Assembly (NCBI GenBank): GCA_937930695.1
Contig: CALHCB010000136.1
Span: forward strand, 1 to 32,248
DNA length: 32,248 bases
Source of the DNA: an uncultured Acidimicrobiales bacterium
Lineage (GTDB): Bacteria; Actinomycetota; Acidimicrobiia; Acidimicrobiales; SZUA-35
Direction of reading: 5' to 3'
The translations under genes and the position numbers were made by a program. Below, piece after piece: positions 23,901-32,248 of this stretch. Below the pieces are notes generated by a model. The model did not search any database. It had not been told where the DNA came from and saw nothing but the letters and a program-made list of their open reading frames with translations. Position 1 is the stretch's first letter. The number at the start of each line of letters is the position of its first letter.

Positions 23901-25157
23901 TTGCCTGCGCATGTAGAAGAATTCAAACTGGAGCTTCTCGAGCGCTCCTGCCTCATCGTCGCTGTATCCCGACTTCACCTGAGCCCAGCCAGTCAGGCCA
24001 GGCCGGACCAAGTGACGAAGTTCGTAGAACGGCAACTTGCCTTCGAGTTCGTCGACGTAGCGCCGCTGCTCGGGCCGGGGTCCTACGAGCGAAAGTTCGT
24101 TGCGGAAGACGTTGATCAGCTGGGGAAGCTCATCAAGATGCGAGGTACGGAGGAATCGTCCGAATGACGTCACCCGAGGGTCATTCGCGGTGGTCCACGA
24201 TTGGTCGTCATCTTCGTCGTAGCGCATCGATCGAAACTTGAAGAGCGTGATATCTCGTCCCAGGTGACCGACTCGCGTTTGGCGAAAGAAGAGTGGGCCG
24301 CGATTGCCGACCAGGTTTCCGATCAGCACGACCGGTAGAGCGAGGAGAAAGATCGGGGTTACTGCGATGGCAACGACGAGGTCGATCAGTCGCTTCAGAC
24401 GTCCATATCGAGATCGGTGGATCTCACCGATGTCAAACATCAGCGAGACTCGTTCGAGCTCTGCCACCGGCAGCTTCCCGAACCACTGCTCATAGAACAG
24501 TGAATAGGTTCGCACCCGCATTCCCGCAGTATGAAGTTGTGCAACCTGATCAACGACCCGGGTCGACAGCTGGGCTTCACGATCGAGCACGACGATGCTT
24601 GCCGAAAGCTCGAGTGCGACCTCGACGAGGCTCTGAGTTGTCTCCGGGCCTCCCTCGGCCTCCGCAACGCTCATCACCCGAGCCAAAGTGGCCGGACGCT
24701 CGGCATCGTCGAGTTCCTGCGCCAGTTCAACTCGATCCACCCAGTCGCTGATGATCAACACGCGGTCGCGCTGTTCAGCTCGGCTTCGTCCACCATCGAC
24801 CAACGACGAGCAGATGGCGAACCACGGCGGCAGGACAAGCGCCGTCGCGAAGACGACAAACCTCGGAAGCAACGGTTCGCCGATGACCAGTTGCACGAGC
24901 GAGACTGCTAACGCCGAGGCGCCTGCGGCGGCGATGCCGGTGAACCAACGCGCCTTGCGGGTTCGAGGTAGGTCTGGCAGTCCAAGGGTGTAGGAAACCA
25001 GCAGCACGAGTGCCCAATACGCCATGAGCAAGGGAAAGCGGATGTCAGAGGTCAGGTCGTAGGTGTTCACGGCGACCGCGGCGGCGTGGAACTTGCCAAA
25101 TCCGAAGATGGCCGCCGCTACGCCGAGACTTTGCAGCACGTGCACATACCGCTTCAT
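23832..25157 (-). CDS. WcaJ-like polyprenyl-phosphate glycosyl-1-phosphate transferase
   Basis: Initiating enzyme of glycan assembly: transfers a sugar-1-phosphate from a UDP-sugar to undecaprenyl phosphate at the membrane. The 441-residue protein has four N-terminal hydrophobic segments (to about 120), a Rossmann-like middle domain, then the catalytic part from about 255: a membrane re-entrant helix (RLIDLVVAIAVTPIFLLALP), FKFRSMR, the Asp-Glu motif in HLDELPQL, SLVGPRPEQ and LVRPGLTGWAQV. This is the long (PglC-extended, WcaJ/WbaP-like) architecture. The start was set at ATG 25157, which overlaps the PseG-GNAT stop as ATGA; a start at 25190 would lie inside that gene. It ends inside the flippase gene on the opposite strand. 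Confidence 0.92.
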   Translation of the reverse strand: MKRYVHVLQSLGVAAAIFGFGKFHAAAVAVNTYDLTSDIRFPLLMAYWALVLLVSYTLGLPDLPRTRKARWFTGIAAAGASALAVSLVQLVIGEPLLPRFVVFATALVLPPWFAICSSLVDGGRSRAEQRDRVLIISDWVDRVELAQELDDAERPATLARVMSVAEAEGGPETTQSLVEVALELSASIVVLDREAQLSTRVVDQVAQLHTAGMRVRTYSLFYEQWFGKLPVAELERVSLMFDIGEIHRSRYGRLKRLIDLVVAIAVTPIFLLALPVVLIGNLVGNRGPLFFRQTRVGHLGRDITLFKFRSMRYDEDDDQSWTTANDPRVTSFGRFLRTSHLDELPQLINVFRNELSLVGPRPEQRRYVDELEGKLPFYELRHLVRPGLTGWAQVKSGYSDDEAGALEKLQFEFFYMRRQSLLFDVQILIRTLRSVVLGDGR

Positions 25158-26599
25158 CGGACATGACCCATCGAGATCGGATCGGACCACTCCATGCAGA
25201 TCGGAGCAGAATCGCCTTCTTTCGCGACTTCAACGAAGCCAGCGAGCTCAAAAGCAGCAATCGATCGTTCGTTCTCCGGCTTGATCTGCGCAATGATCCG
25301 AGAGGCGTTTGTCATGTCCAACACCCGGGAGATTCCTGCCAGGATCAGCGGAGAGGCGAGTCCTTTCCCTCGGGTGCTTCGAGCAAGCGAGATGCCGATC
25401 TCGAAGCCGAGATCACACTCAGAGAACCTGACCTGGCCAATCGGTTCGCCGTTGAGCTCGCCGACAAAGAGCAACGGTTGGGGGCTCTGCAACTCGCGAG
25501 TCAACCAGCCCATGTGAGTCCCGCGGTCGACCAGATCAGTCGAGAAGCTCCATCGTCGGACCTCAGGCTCGTTGCGCCATTCCAGAAGGAGATCACCGTC
25601 GGCCATCGTGGCCTGACGGACATCAATCCTGGTCGAGCGCAAATGAGCGACAGCCCGATCAGCTCCCCGCCCGTCTACGAGCGACGAGGCGCGTTGGGCC
25701 ATCTCTGATCTGCGGTTCTCATCCGTCAGCAGATCCTGCAACTGCGCAACAACAACCGTTCGGTCGAGCTCGTCGAGTGGCCCGAGGTACGTCGCACAGC
25801 CCTGACGATCCAAATGCTGAGCAATCGGCACCTGGTTTTCGGCCAAGGTCACCAGGGCCATCGGGGTTCCGGTACGAGCCAGCTCCCAAACTGTCGAGCC
25901 CGCAGCGACAACGGCAAGCTCCACTCCTGCGTACATATCTCGAGGCGATGCGTTCGCTCGAACCGAGGGTCGGAGGTACGTAACATCACGCCCCATCTCG
26001 GTCGGTGTGATGTCAGCCAGGGCATGAGGTCCATCGCCGTGATTCGATCCGCCGAGCGAAACCAAGACCCCAGCGCGTTCCTGTGCTTCGTCACACCAGA
26101 GAAATGACTCGCGGAGCAAGAGATACGACGAGCCCAAGAGTTGCCGACCCAATCGCTGGTGAATTGGGCTGGCCCCTGCGTTCTGATCGAGGTGAAGATC
26201 AGCTCTGTGGCGGCCACTGCGGGCATCATCGTCGATGGACAAGATCGTGGCGCCTGAGGCCGTCAGCTGATCCACCGTGTGCTGCCCGATGTCATAGCCA
26301 TCGATCGTCACGACGTCCGGCTCGTGCTCCAGGATTCGTTCGGCGCCAGTTCTCAGGTTTCGCGGTGGCGGGAGAAGATCCTCAAGACTCTCGAGTTCGA
26401 TGTCAGGACAGCTTCCGACAATCGTTCTGGTGGCGTCATCGATGACATCGACGACCATCGATGCTCGACCTCCGCGTCGAACCCATGCCTGGCAAAGCGC
26501 GAACGACCGCACCACATGGCCCAGCCCACTTTCGGGACCGTTCGCGGCCCGCGCCACCAGGCAATGATCCGACGAAGTCACCCCTTCCCATCGGCTCAT
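25154..26599 (-). CDS. pseG: PseG-GNAT fusion: UDP-sugar hydrolase plus N-acetyltransferase (PseH)
   Basis: Predicted two-domain enzyme of 481 residues. Residues 1 to about 320 are PseG-like (GT28-type fold): SGLGHVVRS with the likely catalytic His28, TIDGYD, ILSIDDDA, LVSLGGSNHGD and AVVAAGSTVWELARTGTP. This part would cleave UDP from the diacetamido-altrose nucleotide. From about residue 325 a GNAT domain follows: VRQATMADGDLLLEWRNEPEVRRW, IGQVRF, ISLARSTRGKGLASPLI (acetyl-CoA loop) and ENERSIAAFELAGFVEVA. This fits the PseH step that acetylates C4-amino just before PseG acts. Both activities are missing from the plus-strand pse genes, so the fusion completes the pathway. It lies 12 bases downstream of the membrane-protein gene and is coupled to the phosphoglycosyltransferase. 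Confidence 0.9.
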   Translation of the reverse strand: MSRWEGVTSSDHCLVARAANGPESGLGHVVRSFALCQAWVRRGGRASMVVDVIDDATRTIVGSCPDIELESLEDLLPPPRNLRTGAERILEHEPDVVTIDGYDIGQHTVDQLTASGATILSIDDDARSGRHRADLHLDQNAGASPIHQRLGRQLLGSSYLLLRESFLWCDEAQERAGVLVSLGGSNHGDGPHALADITPTEMGRDVTYLRPSVRANASPRDMYAGVELAVVAAGSTVWELARTGTPMALVTLAENQVPIAQHLDRQGCATYLGPLDELDRTVVVAQLQDLLTDENRRSEMAQRASSLVDGRGADRAVAHLRSTRIDVRQATMADGDLLLEWRNEPEVRRWSFSTDLVDRGTHMGWLTRELQSPQPLLFVGELNGEPIGQVRFSECDLGFEIGISLARSTRGKGLASPLILAGISRVLDMTNASRIIAQIKPENERSIAAFELAGFVEVAKEGDSAPICMEWSDPISMGHVR

Positions 26600-26611
26600 T
26601 CGGCGGAAATA

Positions 26612-27268
26612 TCAGCCGTTGAGGCCAACGCGCTGGGTGACGACCGAACGCATCACGTCGGCGGCCGTCATCGACGACCACGTTGCCAGCGCCACGACAC
26701 CCAGGAACTTTGTCCCGTCCTCTGCGAGCAACCACAGGTCGCCGCGGCCGTTGAAGAAGAAGTCGACAACGAGAGATATTGCGAATCCGACTGCTGCAGC
26801 CGCCAGCAGCTCCCAACGGGTTCGACGTAGCTCGGGCAGCGCAGGAACAAGCCACAACCACGCGAGCGCTGCCTCGGCCGCGAGAAAGGCGATCTTCGGG
26901 AGGCCAGTCACAGATGGAAACAGATTGCTGTGCAACAAGAACAAGTCATCGAGCAAGAGCAGTCCGAAGACAAAAGCGGCACTTCGGAAGGCCACCGCGG
27001 CCTTGGTTCGGTCACCCAACTTGGTGACGAACGACGTGACCACGCAGCCACACACCGCAACGGTCCACATGAGCACACCGAGTGATGTCATCAGTCCCGC
27101 ATACCAGTGCTGTCCGCCGACTTGAGATGCGTCAAGAAACAGCTCGTCGAGCGGCACTCTGCTCTGCAACGCAACAACGAGCAGTAACACGCTCGCCGCG
27201 GTCCACGACACGAACAGCGGAACAAGGGCTTGACGAGACCCGCGTCCTGCTCTGCGCTCACCCGTCAT
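26612..27268 (-). CDS. Unknown six-helix membrane protein
   Basis: I do not recognise this protein. From the ATG at 27268 it is 218 residues with about six hydrophobic helices (around LVPLFVSWTAASVLLLVV, LGVLMWTVAVCGCVV, SAAFVFGLLLLDDLFLLH, FLAAEAALAWLWLVPAL, LAAAAVGFAISLVVDFF and FLGVVALATWSSM). Notable in-membrane charged or polar residues are LLLDDLFLLH and VVDFFFNG. The open frame runs upstream into uvrA, but that part is not protein-like, so the ATG start was preferred; a GTG at 27286 is possible. It lies between uvrA and the PseG-GNAT gene in the same direction. A role in glycan assembly or as a polymerase is possible, but nothing in the sequence proves it. Confidence 0.7.
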   Translation of the reverse strand: MTGERRAGRGSRQALVPLFVSWTAASVLLLVVALQSRVPLDELFLDASQVGGQHWYAGLMTSLGVLMWTVAVCGCVVTSFVTKLGDRTKAAVAFRSAAFVFGLLLLDDLFLLHSNLFPSVTGLPKIAFLAAEAALAWLWLVPALPELRRTRWELLAAAAVGFAISLVVDFFFNGRGDLWLLAEDGTKFLGVVALATWSSMTAADVMRSVVTQRVGLNG

Positions 27269-27371
27269 CAGTGTCGAAACCACTTCGGTGTATCGACAAC
27301 AGACCGGAGCAAGTTGAGAAAGAACTTGGATTGAGCCCGTTGGGAAGTCAGTCTGATTCGGCTCGGATCCG

Positions 27372-30215
27372 CTAGGCCAACAGCGGCGCGAGGAACCGTC
27401 CGGTGTGGCTTGCGCTGACCTTGACAATGTCTTCTGGTGTTCCCGTGGCAACGATGGTGCCACCGCGGTCGCCTCCGTCGGGACCCAGATCGATCAGCCA
27501 ATCCGCGGTCTTGATCACATCCAGATTGTGCTCGATCACGAGCACGGTGTTGCCCTGGTCGACCAGCCGAGTCAGCACCGTGAGCAACCGGCGAATGTCT
27601 TCGAAGTGAAGACCCGTCGTTGGTTCGTCGAGCAGGTAAATAGTGTGCCCCGTTGAGCGTTTCGCCAGCTCAGAGGCGAGCTTGACCCGCTGGGCTTCGC
27701 CGCCCGAAAGTGTCGGTGCTGGTTGTCCAAGGCGCACGTACCCCAGACCAACATCCACCAGAGTCTGGAGATGCCTGGCGATGGGCGGCTGGTTCGAGAA
27801 GAACTCGAGCCCTTCTTCGATCGGCATGTTCAGGACATCAGAGATGTTCTTGCCTTTGAACTGAATCTCGAGCGTGTCGCGGTTGTACCGAGCGCCTTTG
27901 CAGACCTCACAGGGCACATACACATCGGGCAAGAAGTGCATTTCGATCTTGATCGTGCCATCACCCGAACAAGCCTCGCAGCGTCCACCAGCAACGTTGA
28001 AGGAGAACCGCCCGGGTTGATAGCCGCGAATCGACGCTTCGTTCGTCTTGGCGAACAACTTGCGGACGTGATCGAACACCCCGGTGTAGGTCGCAGGATT
28101 CGAACGAGGTGTCCGGCCGATCGGCGACTGATCAATGTCGATGACCTTGTCGAGATTCTCCAGACCTTTCACACTCTTGTGAAGACCAGGCGGAACCTTG
28201 GAGCGGTAGATCTTCTGCATCAGGCTCTTCAGCAGGATCTCGTTGATCAGCGTCGACTTGCCCGATCCGGAGACACCGGTAACCGCGACGAAACATCCGA
28301 GCGGGATCTCGACATCGATATTCTTCAGGTTGTGTTCCCGAGCGCCCTGGATGGCAAGCCGGTCGAGTCCTGGCGGACGACGCAGTTCGGGAACCGGGAT
28401 CTTCTTCTTGCCGCTCAGGTACTTGCCGGTCATGGAGGTTCTGCTCTTGAGCAGACCAGGGACCTTGCCCGAATAGACCACTGCACCACCGTGTTCGCCG
28501 GCACCGGGTCCGATATCGACGACGTGATCAGCAACCTTGATGGTGTCCTCGTCGTGTTCAACGACCAGGACCGTATTCCCGAGGTCTCGTAAACGCTTGA
28601 GGGTCTCGATCAGCTTGGCGTTGTCACGCTGATGCAATCCGATTGACGGCTCATCGAGCACATAGAGAACTCCAACGAGACCAGAACCGATCTGGGAAGC
28701 CAACCGAATTCGTTGGGCCTCACCACCCGAGAGCGTTGCCGCAGACCGTCCCAAGCTCAGATAGTCGAGACCCACGTCGAGCAAGAAACTCAGTCGGGCG
28801 TTGATCTCCTTGACGACCCGTTCGGCGATGAGCATTTCTCGGTCGGTGAGCTCGAGCCCCGCCAGAACCTTTGCCGCTTCGCCGATGGAGATCGAACAGA
28901 TCTCGGAGATGGACCGACCATCGATCGTGCATGCCAGCGAGAGTGGGTTGAGACGAGCGCCGTCGCACTTCGGACATGCGACCTCGCGCATGTAGCCCTC
29001 GATTTGTTCGCGCTGACTGTCGGACTCTGCCTCGGTGTGTCGTCGACGCAGATAGGGCACCACTCCCTCGAACGTCGCGTTGTAGGTACGCACTCGTCCG
29101 TAGCGGTTCTTGTATTGCACAAGAACCTTCTTGCCGGTCCCGCCGTGCAGCAGAAGCTTCTGCTCCTTGGACTTCAGCGACTCCCAAGGGGTATCAGCAT
29201 CGATTCCGTACTCATCGCACACCGCCTCGACAAGGCGGCCGAAATAGCGGCTCCGATTGCCCGCCCAAGGATGAATGGCACCTTCGGTAATCGACAGGTC
29301 GGGGTTTGGTACCACCAGATAGGCGTCGACCTCGTAGGTGGTGCCCAGACCGTCACAGGAGTTGCAGGCGCCGTAGGGCGAGTTGAAGGAGAAGTTTCGT
29401 GGCGCGAGCTCTTCGAAGCTCTTGCCATCGCTGGGGCGAGCCAGGTGCTGGCTGAACACCAGGATCTCAGCGTCGGTGTCGCTGTCACCCTTGGCCGGCA
29501 CGACCTCGATCTCTGCGACGCCTTCGGCGAGGCCGAGCGCCGTTTCCATCGAATCGGTGAGGCGTCGTTCGATCCCGTCGCGCCGAACGAGACGATCAAC
29601 CACGACCTTGATGTCGTGCATCTCATAGCGTTCGAGTTCGGGAAGATCTCCACCGAGTTCGATCAGCTCGCCATCGACGACGGCTCGAGCGAAACCCTGG
29701 GTCGCTAGATCGCCGAGCAAGGTTTCGTAGGTGCCCTTTCTGCCTCGGACGACTGGGGCAAGAACCTGAAACCGCGTTCCTTCAGGCAGACGCAAGACCT
29801 GATCGACGATCTGCTGCGGCGTTTGCTTCATCAGCCGCTCGCCGGTCTCCGGATCGTGTGGCGTGCCAACACGTGCGAACAACAGACGCAAGTAGTCGTA
29901 GACCTCGGTCACGGTGCCCACTGTCGACCGCGGGTTTCTGCTCGCCGACTTCTGGTCGATTGAAATTGCCGGCGAAAGACCCTCGATGAAGTCAACGTCC
30001 GGTTTGTCCATCTGGCCCAAGAATTGTCGGGCATAGGCCGACAGCGATTCGACGTAGCGGCGTTGCCCCTCGGCATAGATCGTGTCGAACGCAAGCGACG
30101 ACTTGCCGGATCCAGACAACCCTGTGAAGACGATCAGCTTCTCGCGAGGGAGCTCAACGTCGACGTTTTGAAGGTTGTGTTCCCGGGCGCCCCGGATAAC
30201 GATCTTGTTGCCCAC
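27372..30215 (-). CDS. uvrA: UvrABC excinuclease subunit A
   Basis: DNA-damage recognition ATPase of nucleotide excision repair. About 947 residues, normal for the family. First ATPase half: [17 protein letters not shown], Walker [10 protein letters not shown], zinc finger pairs CNSCDG and CPKCDG, signature [12 protein letters not shown], Walker [13 protein letters not shown]. Second half: Walker [10 protein letters not shown], zinc module CEACSGDG to CEVCKG, signature [23 protein letters not shown]. The start is uncertain: GTG 30215 puts [14 protein letters not shown] first, as in most UvrA proteins, while GTG 30251 adds 12 residues; neither has a strong ribosome-binding site. Downstream on the same strand lie the membrane protein, PseG-GNAT and phosphoglycosyltransferase genes. 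uvrC is 16 kb away beyond the glycan genes. Confidence 0.97.
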   Translation of the reverse strand: MGNKIVIRGAREHNLQNVDVELPREKLIVFTGLSGSGKSSLAFDTIYAEGQRRYVESLSAYARQFLGQMDKPDVDFIEGLSPAISIDQKSASRNPRSTVGTVTEVYDYLRLLFARVGTPHDPETGERLMKQTPQQIVDQVLRLPEGTRFQVLAPVVRGRKGTYETLLGDLATQGFARAVVDGELIELGGDLPELERYEMHDIKVVVDRLVRRDGIERRLTDSMETALGLAEGVAEIEVVPAKGDSDTDAEILVFSQHLARPSDGKSFEELAPRNFSFNSPYGACNSCDGLGTTYEVDAYLVVPNPDLSITEGAIHPWAGNRSRYFGRLVEAVCDEYGIDADTPWESLKSKEQKLLLHGGTGKKVLVQYKNRYGRVRTYNATFEGVVPYLRRRHTEAESDSQREQIEGYMREVACPKCDGARLNPLSLACTIDGRSISEICSISIGEAAKVLAGLELTDREMLIAERVVKEINARLSFLLDVGLDYLSLGRSAATLSGGEAQRIRLASQIGSGLVGVLYVLDEPSIGLHQRDNAKLIETLKRLRDLGNTVLVVEHDEDTIKVADHVVDIGPGAGEHGGAVVYSGKVPGLLKSRTSMTGKYLSGKKKIPVPELRRPPGLDRLAIQGAREHNLKNIDVEIPLGCFVAVTGVSGSGKSTLINEILLKSLMQKIYRSKVPPGLHKSVKGLENLDKVIDIDQSPIGRTPRSNPATYTGVFDHVRKLFAKTNEASIRGYQPGRFSFNVAGGRCEACSGDGTIKIEMHFLPDVYVPCEVCKGARYNRDTLEIQFKGKNISDVLNMPIEEGLEFFSNQPPIARHLQTLVDVGLGYVRLGQPAPTLSGGEAQRVKLASELAKRSTGHTIYLLDEPTTGLHFEDIRRLLTVLTRLVDQGNTVLVIEHNLDVIKTADWLIDLGPDGGDRGGTIVATGTPEDIVKVSASHTGRFLAPLLA

Positions 30216-30278
30216 CGGCGAAAGGTTATCTGGCAGCCATGCCCAGAACACATGTTCGCTCAGGCGGCTTCTTCGGCC

Positions 30279-32069
30279 TCAACGCGCCTCGAAGTGTTGG
30301 ACGACGTAGTCGAACCCTTCGAAGACTTCGATCCGGGTTTCGTTGACCAAGACAAATCCTACGAACGATGATGCGGCCTCCACATCGAGCTCTCGGCCAC
30401 TCCGGGTGACATAGCCAAAGCTGTCTGCTTCCGCTTGTGTCAACACCGTTGCTGCTTCTGCCCTGTCATCGGCGCTGACTGCGGCCAGCCAATCGTTCTC
30501 GATCACCTTTGGACCGCCTTCTCGAGACAAGAAGGGATCGGCAAAAACCAGGACTGGCTCATCGATCTGCACCAGTTGCTCAAATGCGGAACCCACCGCA
30601 TTTGTTCGCTGAATCGTCCACCAGACGCCAAGACCGGTGACCGCGAGACCAACGCCGGCGATGGCTCGTAAGTACTCAGGCGATCGACTCTCGAGATGTG
30701 ACACAGCAATGGTCATCAACGCCCAGCCAGACAGCAGGATGTAGCGGCCGCCCCATTGGGGCAGCGCTCCCCCGGTGAACTGGACGGCCCAGACAAGTGG
30801 GAGCGACCCAAGGGCGACGACCATGACGATCAGGGCCTCAGGGTCCCGACGACGAACGCCACAAGCCAGACCGACACCGGCCAGCGGCGTCGTTGCGATC
30901 ATGCCTTGCACAAAGCTCGGCCCGATGGCGACAACTTCGAGGAACAACACCAGGTAGATGCCTCCGACGATTACCGCGGGGATGACTGGCCGATGGCCAT
31001 CGAGTACGGCGATCGTCAGCCAAGCAAGACCAGCGACCAGGGCAACCGCGGCGATCATCCCCGTCAACTGACCGGGAGAGAATGGTACGGCTGCGGTGAT
31101 GATGGCCTCTTCGAACCGCAGACCCAGCGAAGAACCGCCTGCGGCGACAGTGCCGGTGGAGCGGCTGGTGCGGAAACTCTCCCCCACCAGGCCAATTTCG
31201 AGCACCGCGTTCGCCGCAATCATCAGGATCGTGCCGAACACCATGGCTGCTCCGCTGAAAAGAGCAGAGATGACTTGGCGTCGGAGCAAGAGCATGCCGA
31301 CAAGCACGATTCCGGCAACAAAGCCGTAGACCAGCGCCTCTTGACGCATCGTGCCTGCAGCGCCAAAGAGCAACCCCGCGCTCAGCGCGGCCAACAATCC
31401 TTCCGAGCCATTGCATCGATCGATGAGAGCCACGACACCCCAACCCATCAGCGCGATGCCGATCGAGTGCTCCCAGAAGTCGAGCGCGTAGACAAAGAGC
31501 GGGCCCGAAAGCCCAACGGCCCACGTGGCAAGTGCACCATCAAGCGACCCGAGACGACGAGAGAGTGCACCGGCCGCAAGTGCGGCGGCGATTGTGCCGA
31601 GCATCGGCAAGAGCAAGGCCGCTCGGTAGCCGCCAACGGCGTACAGAGGTCGAGCAGCGAGAATCATGGGGAGCGACGTCACATTGATCCAGCTGTCATC
31701 AATGCGCTTGGTCGACCACATCGGGTACAGCGACCCATCGGGATCGTACGAAGCTGCCCAATACCCGAGGTCAGGATCCCAGTCTCCGCCTTCGACCATT
31801 GCCTCGAGTGTTGCGGTCTTTCCACCCGTATCCGTGCTGAGGTACGCGCGAGGATCAGTCAGTTGCGCAACCCCGAGGTAGAGCACGAGCAAACACAGTG
31901 CGATTGCAACTGGCCGTCGCCACCAAGGTCGAAGACCCGCAGGAACTGGGGCCGATGATCGTCGTTCGCCGACGTCGCCAGAATGGCCAGCGGCCGCATT
32001 GTCCGCGAAGTCATCGACGCGACGTTCCGCGTCAACGATCCCATCAGTGCTCAGAACGGTGTCGGACAT
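30279..32069 (-). CDS. Large polytopic membrane protein, GT-C glycosyltransferase-like
   Basis: Integral membrane protein of about 596 residues with some 11-13 hydrophobic helices. A charged cytoplasmic leader of about 50 residues precedes the first helix (PVAIALCLLVLYLGVAQL). Just after it comes an acidic loop, YLSTDTGGKTATLEAM, the place where GT-C enzymes using polyprenyl-phosphate sugars carry their catalytic acid. The C-terminal 120 residues are soluble and probably extracytoplasmic. The overall layout resembles GT39/ArnT-like transferases, but I see no diagnostic motif, so a polymerase or other role is possible. The ATG at 32069 was chosen because GGGAG lies 5 bases upstream; ATG 32081 is an alternative. 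It is followed by uvrA after 63 bases, so the two may share a transcript. Confidence 0.65.
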   Translation of the reverse strand: MSDTVLSTDGIVDAERRVDDFADNAAAGHSGDVGERRSSAPVPAGLRPWWRRPVAIALCLLVLYLGVAQLTDPRAYLSTDTGGKTATLEAMVEGGDWDPDLGYWAASYDPDGSLYPMWSTKRIDDSWINVTSLPMILAARPLYAVGGYRAALLLPMLGTIAAALAAGALSRRLGSLDGALATWAVGLSGPLFVYALDFWEHSIGIALMGWGVVALIDRCNGSEGLLAALSAGLLFGAAGTMRQEALVYGFVAGIVLVGMLLLRRQVISALFSGAAMVFGTILMIAANAVLEIGLVGESFRTSRSTGTVAAGGSSLGLRFEEAIITAAVPFSPGQLTGMIAAVALVAGLAWLTIAVLDGHRPVIPAVIVGGIYLVLFLEVVAIGPSFVQGMIATTPLAGVGLACGVRRRDPEALIVMVVALGSLPLVWAVQFTGGALPQWGGRYILLSGWALMTIAVSHLESRSPEYLRAIAGVGLAVTGLGVWWTIQRTNAVGSAFEQLVQIDEPVLVFADPFLSREGGPKVIENDWLAAVSADDRAEAATVLTQAEADSFGYVTRSGRELDVEAASSFVGFVLVNETRIEVFEGFDYVVQHFEAR

Positions 32070-32114
32070 CGAGACTCCCATCGGCCTGGAGCGCTCGTCC
32101 TTGACGAAAACGCG

Positions 32115-32146
32115 AAACCGGGAGGCGCTTGTGCGCCTCCCGGTTT
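32115..32146 (-). terminator. Perfect 14-bp terminator hairpin after the pilin gene
   Basis: AAACCGGGAGGCGC, a TTGT loop and the exact complement form a GC-rich stem starting 31 bases past the stop of the right-edge gene on the minus strand. On that strand it is followed by TTTCGCGTTTTC. It is a convincing intrinsic terminator for the small gene upstream and isolates it from the downstream membrane-protein gene. Confidence 0.85.
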
Positions 32147-32177
32147 GCGTTGTGTTCTTTGAGGAGAACTGGCTGGA

Positions 32178-32248
32178 TCAGCCGCCGACTGCGGAGTCGA
32201 CCTGGCTGAACTTCTCTGATGCGCTGGAACCGAGAGCGGTCACGGCTG
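32178..32248 (-). CDS. Probable Flp/Fap-type pilin, C-terminal end (partial)
   Basis: Only the last 23 codons are in the window; the rest lies beyond the right edge. The readable end is AVTALGSSASEKFSQVDSAV followed by GG and TGA. A small, Ser/Ala-rich amphipathic C-terminus of the form (I/V)xxLGxxxxxxFxxVxxAV is typical of Flp-family type IVb pilins of tight-adherence systems, which are made in large amounts. The strong terminator right after it fits a short, highly expressed transcript. The identification rests on few residues. Confidence 0.5.
   Translation of the reverse strand, partial: AVTALGSSASEKFSQVDSAVGG

Noticed and set aside
28713-29708. Open frame of 331 codons on plus opposite uvrA
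   Set aside because: Shadow of uvrA in a GC-rich genome; no protein-like features.
30756-31958. Open frame of 400 codons on plus opposite the GT-C-like gene
   Set aside because: Highly charged, Asp/Arg/His-rich translation without hydrophobic core, typical of the complement of a membrane-protein gene.

Overview
The window looks like the chromosome of a GC-rich actinobacterium, probably of the class Acidimicrobiia or a close relative. The reasons are the linked uvrC-rapZ-yvcK and gap-pgk-tpiA genes, many GTG/TTG starts, a RapZ with an Arg-type P-loop, and a substrate-binding lipoprotein with a long Thr/Glu-rich linker. The genus assignment is inference. No tRNA, rRNA, insertion sequence, phage gene or CRISPR array was seen. 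No gene-free stretch exceeds about 205 bases.

Layout. (1) 1-3212, minus: a peptide ABC importer consisting of a lipoprotein binding protein, a DppB-type permease and the start of a DppC-type permease, with a strong hairpin after the binding-protein gene. (2) 3418-6530, minus: the lower-glycolysis genes gapA-pgk-tpiA. (3) 6637-11105, minus: uvrC, a class I methyltransferase, rapZ and yvcK, each overlapping the next. The uvrC/methyltransferase junction carries a 27-bp tandem repeat that multiplies the methyltransferase start site. (4) 11209-27268: a surface-glycan region. On plus are a zinc-ribbon membrane protein with a degenerate trypsin-like domain, a PseA-like N-acetyl sugar amidotransferase with private HisH and HisF paralogues, then pseB-pseC-pseI and an SpsF/PseF-like cytidylyltransferase, then a flippase. 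On minus are a capsule-type (KpsC/KpsS-like) glycosyltransferase, a GT2 glycosyltransferase, a WcaJ-like phosphoglycosyltransferase, a PseG-GNAT fusion and an unknown membrane protein. (5) 27372-32069, minus: uvrA and a large GT-C-like membrane protein. (6) At the right edge, the 3' end of a probable Flp pilin gene with a perfect 14-bp terminator stem.

How it fits together. PseB and PseC convert UDP-GlcNAc to the 4-amino-altrose nucleotide sugar. The GNAT half of the fusion would acetylate it (PseH step) and the PseG half would remove UDP. PseI would condense the sugar with phosphoenolpyruvate to make pseudaminic acid, and the SpsF-like protein would activate it with CMP. The PseA/HisH/HisF trio would add nitrogen from glutamine, giving an acetamidino form. 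The phosphoglycosyltransferase, glycosyltransferases and flippase would build the glycan and move it across the membrane. The window therefore appears to encode a complete, self-contained pathway for an amidinated pseudaminic-acid surface glycan, lying between the repair genes uvrA and uvrC. No flagellar gene is visible, so the acceptor is unknown.
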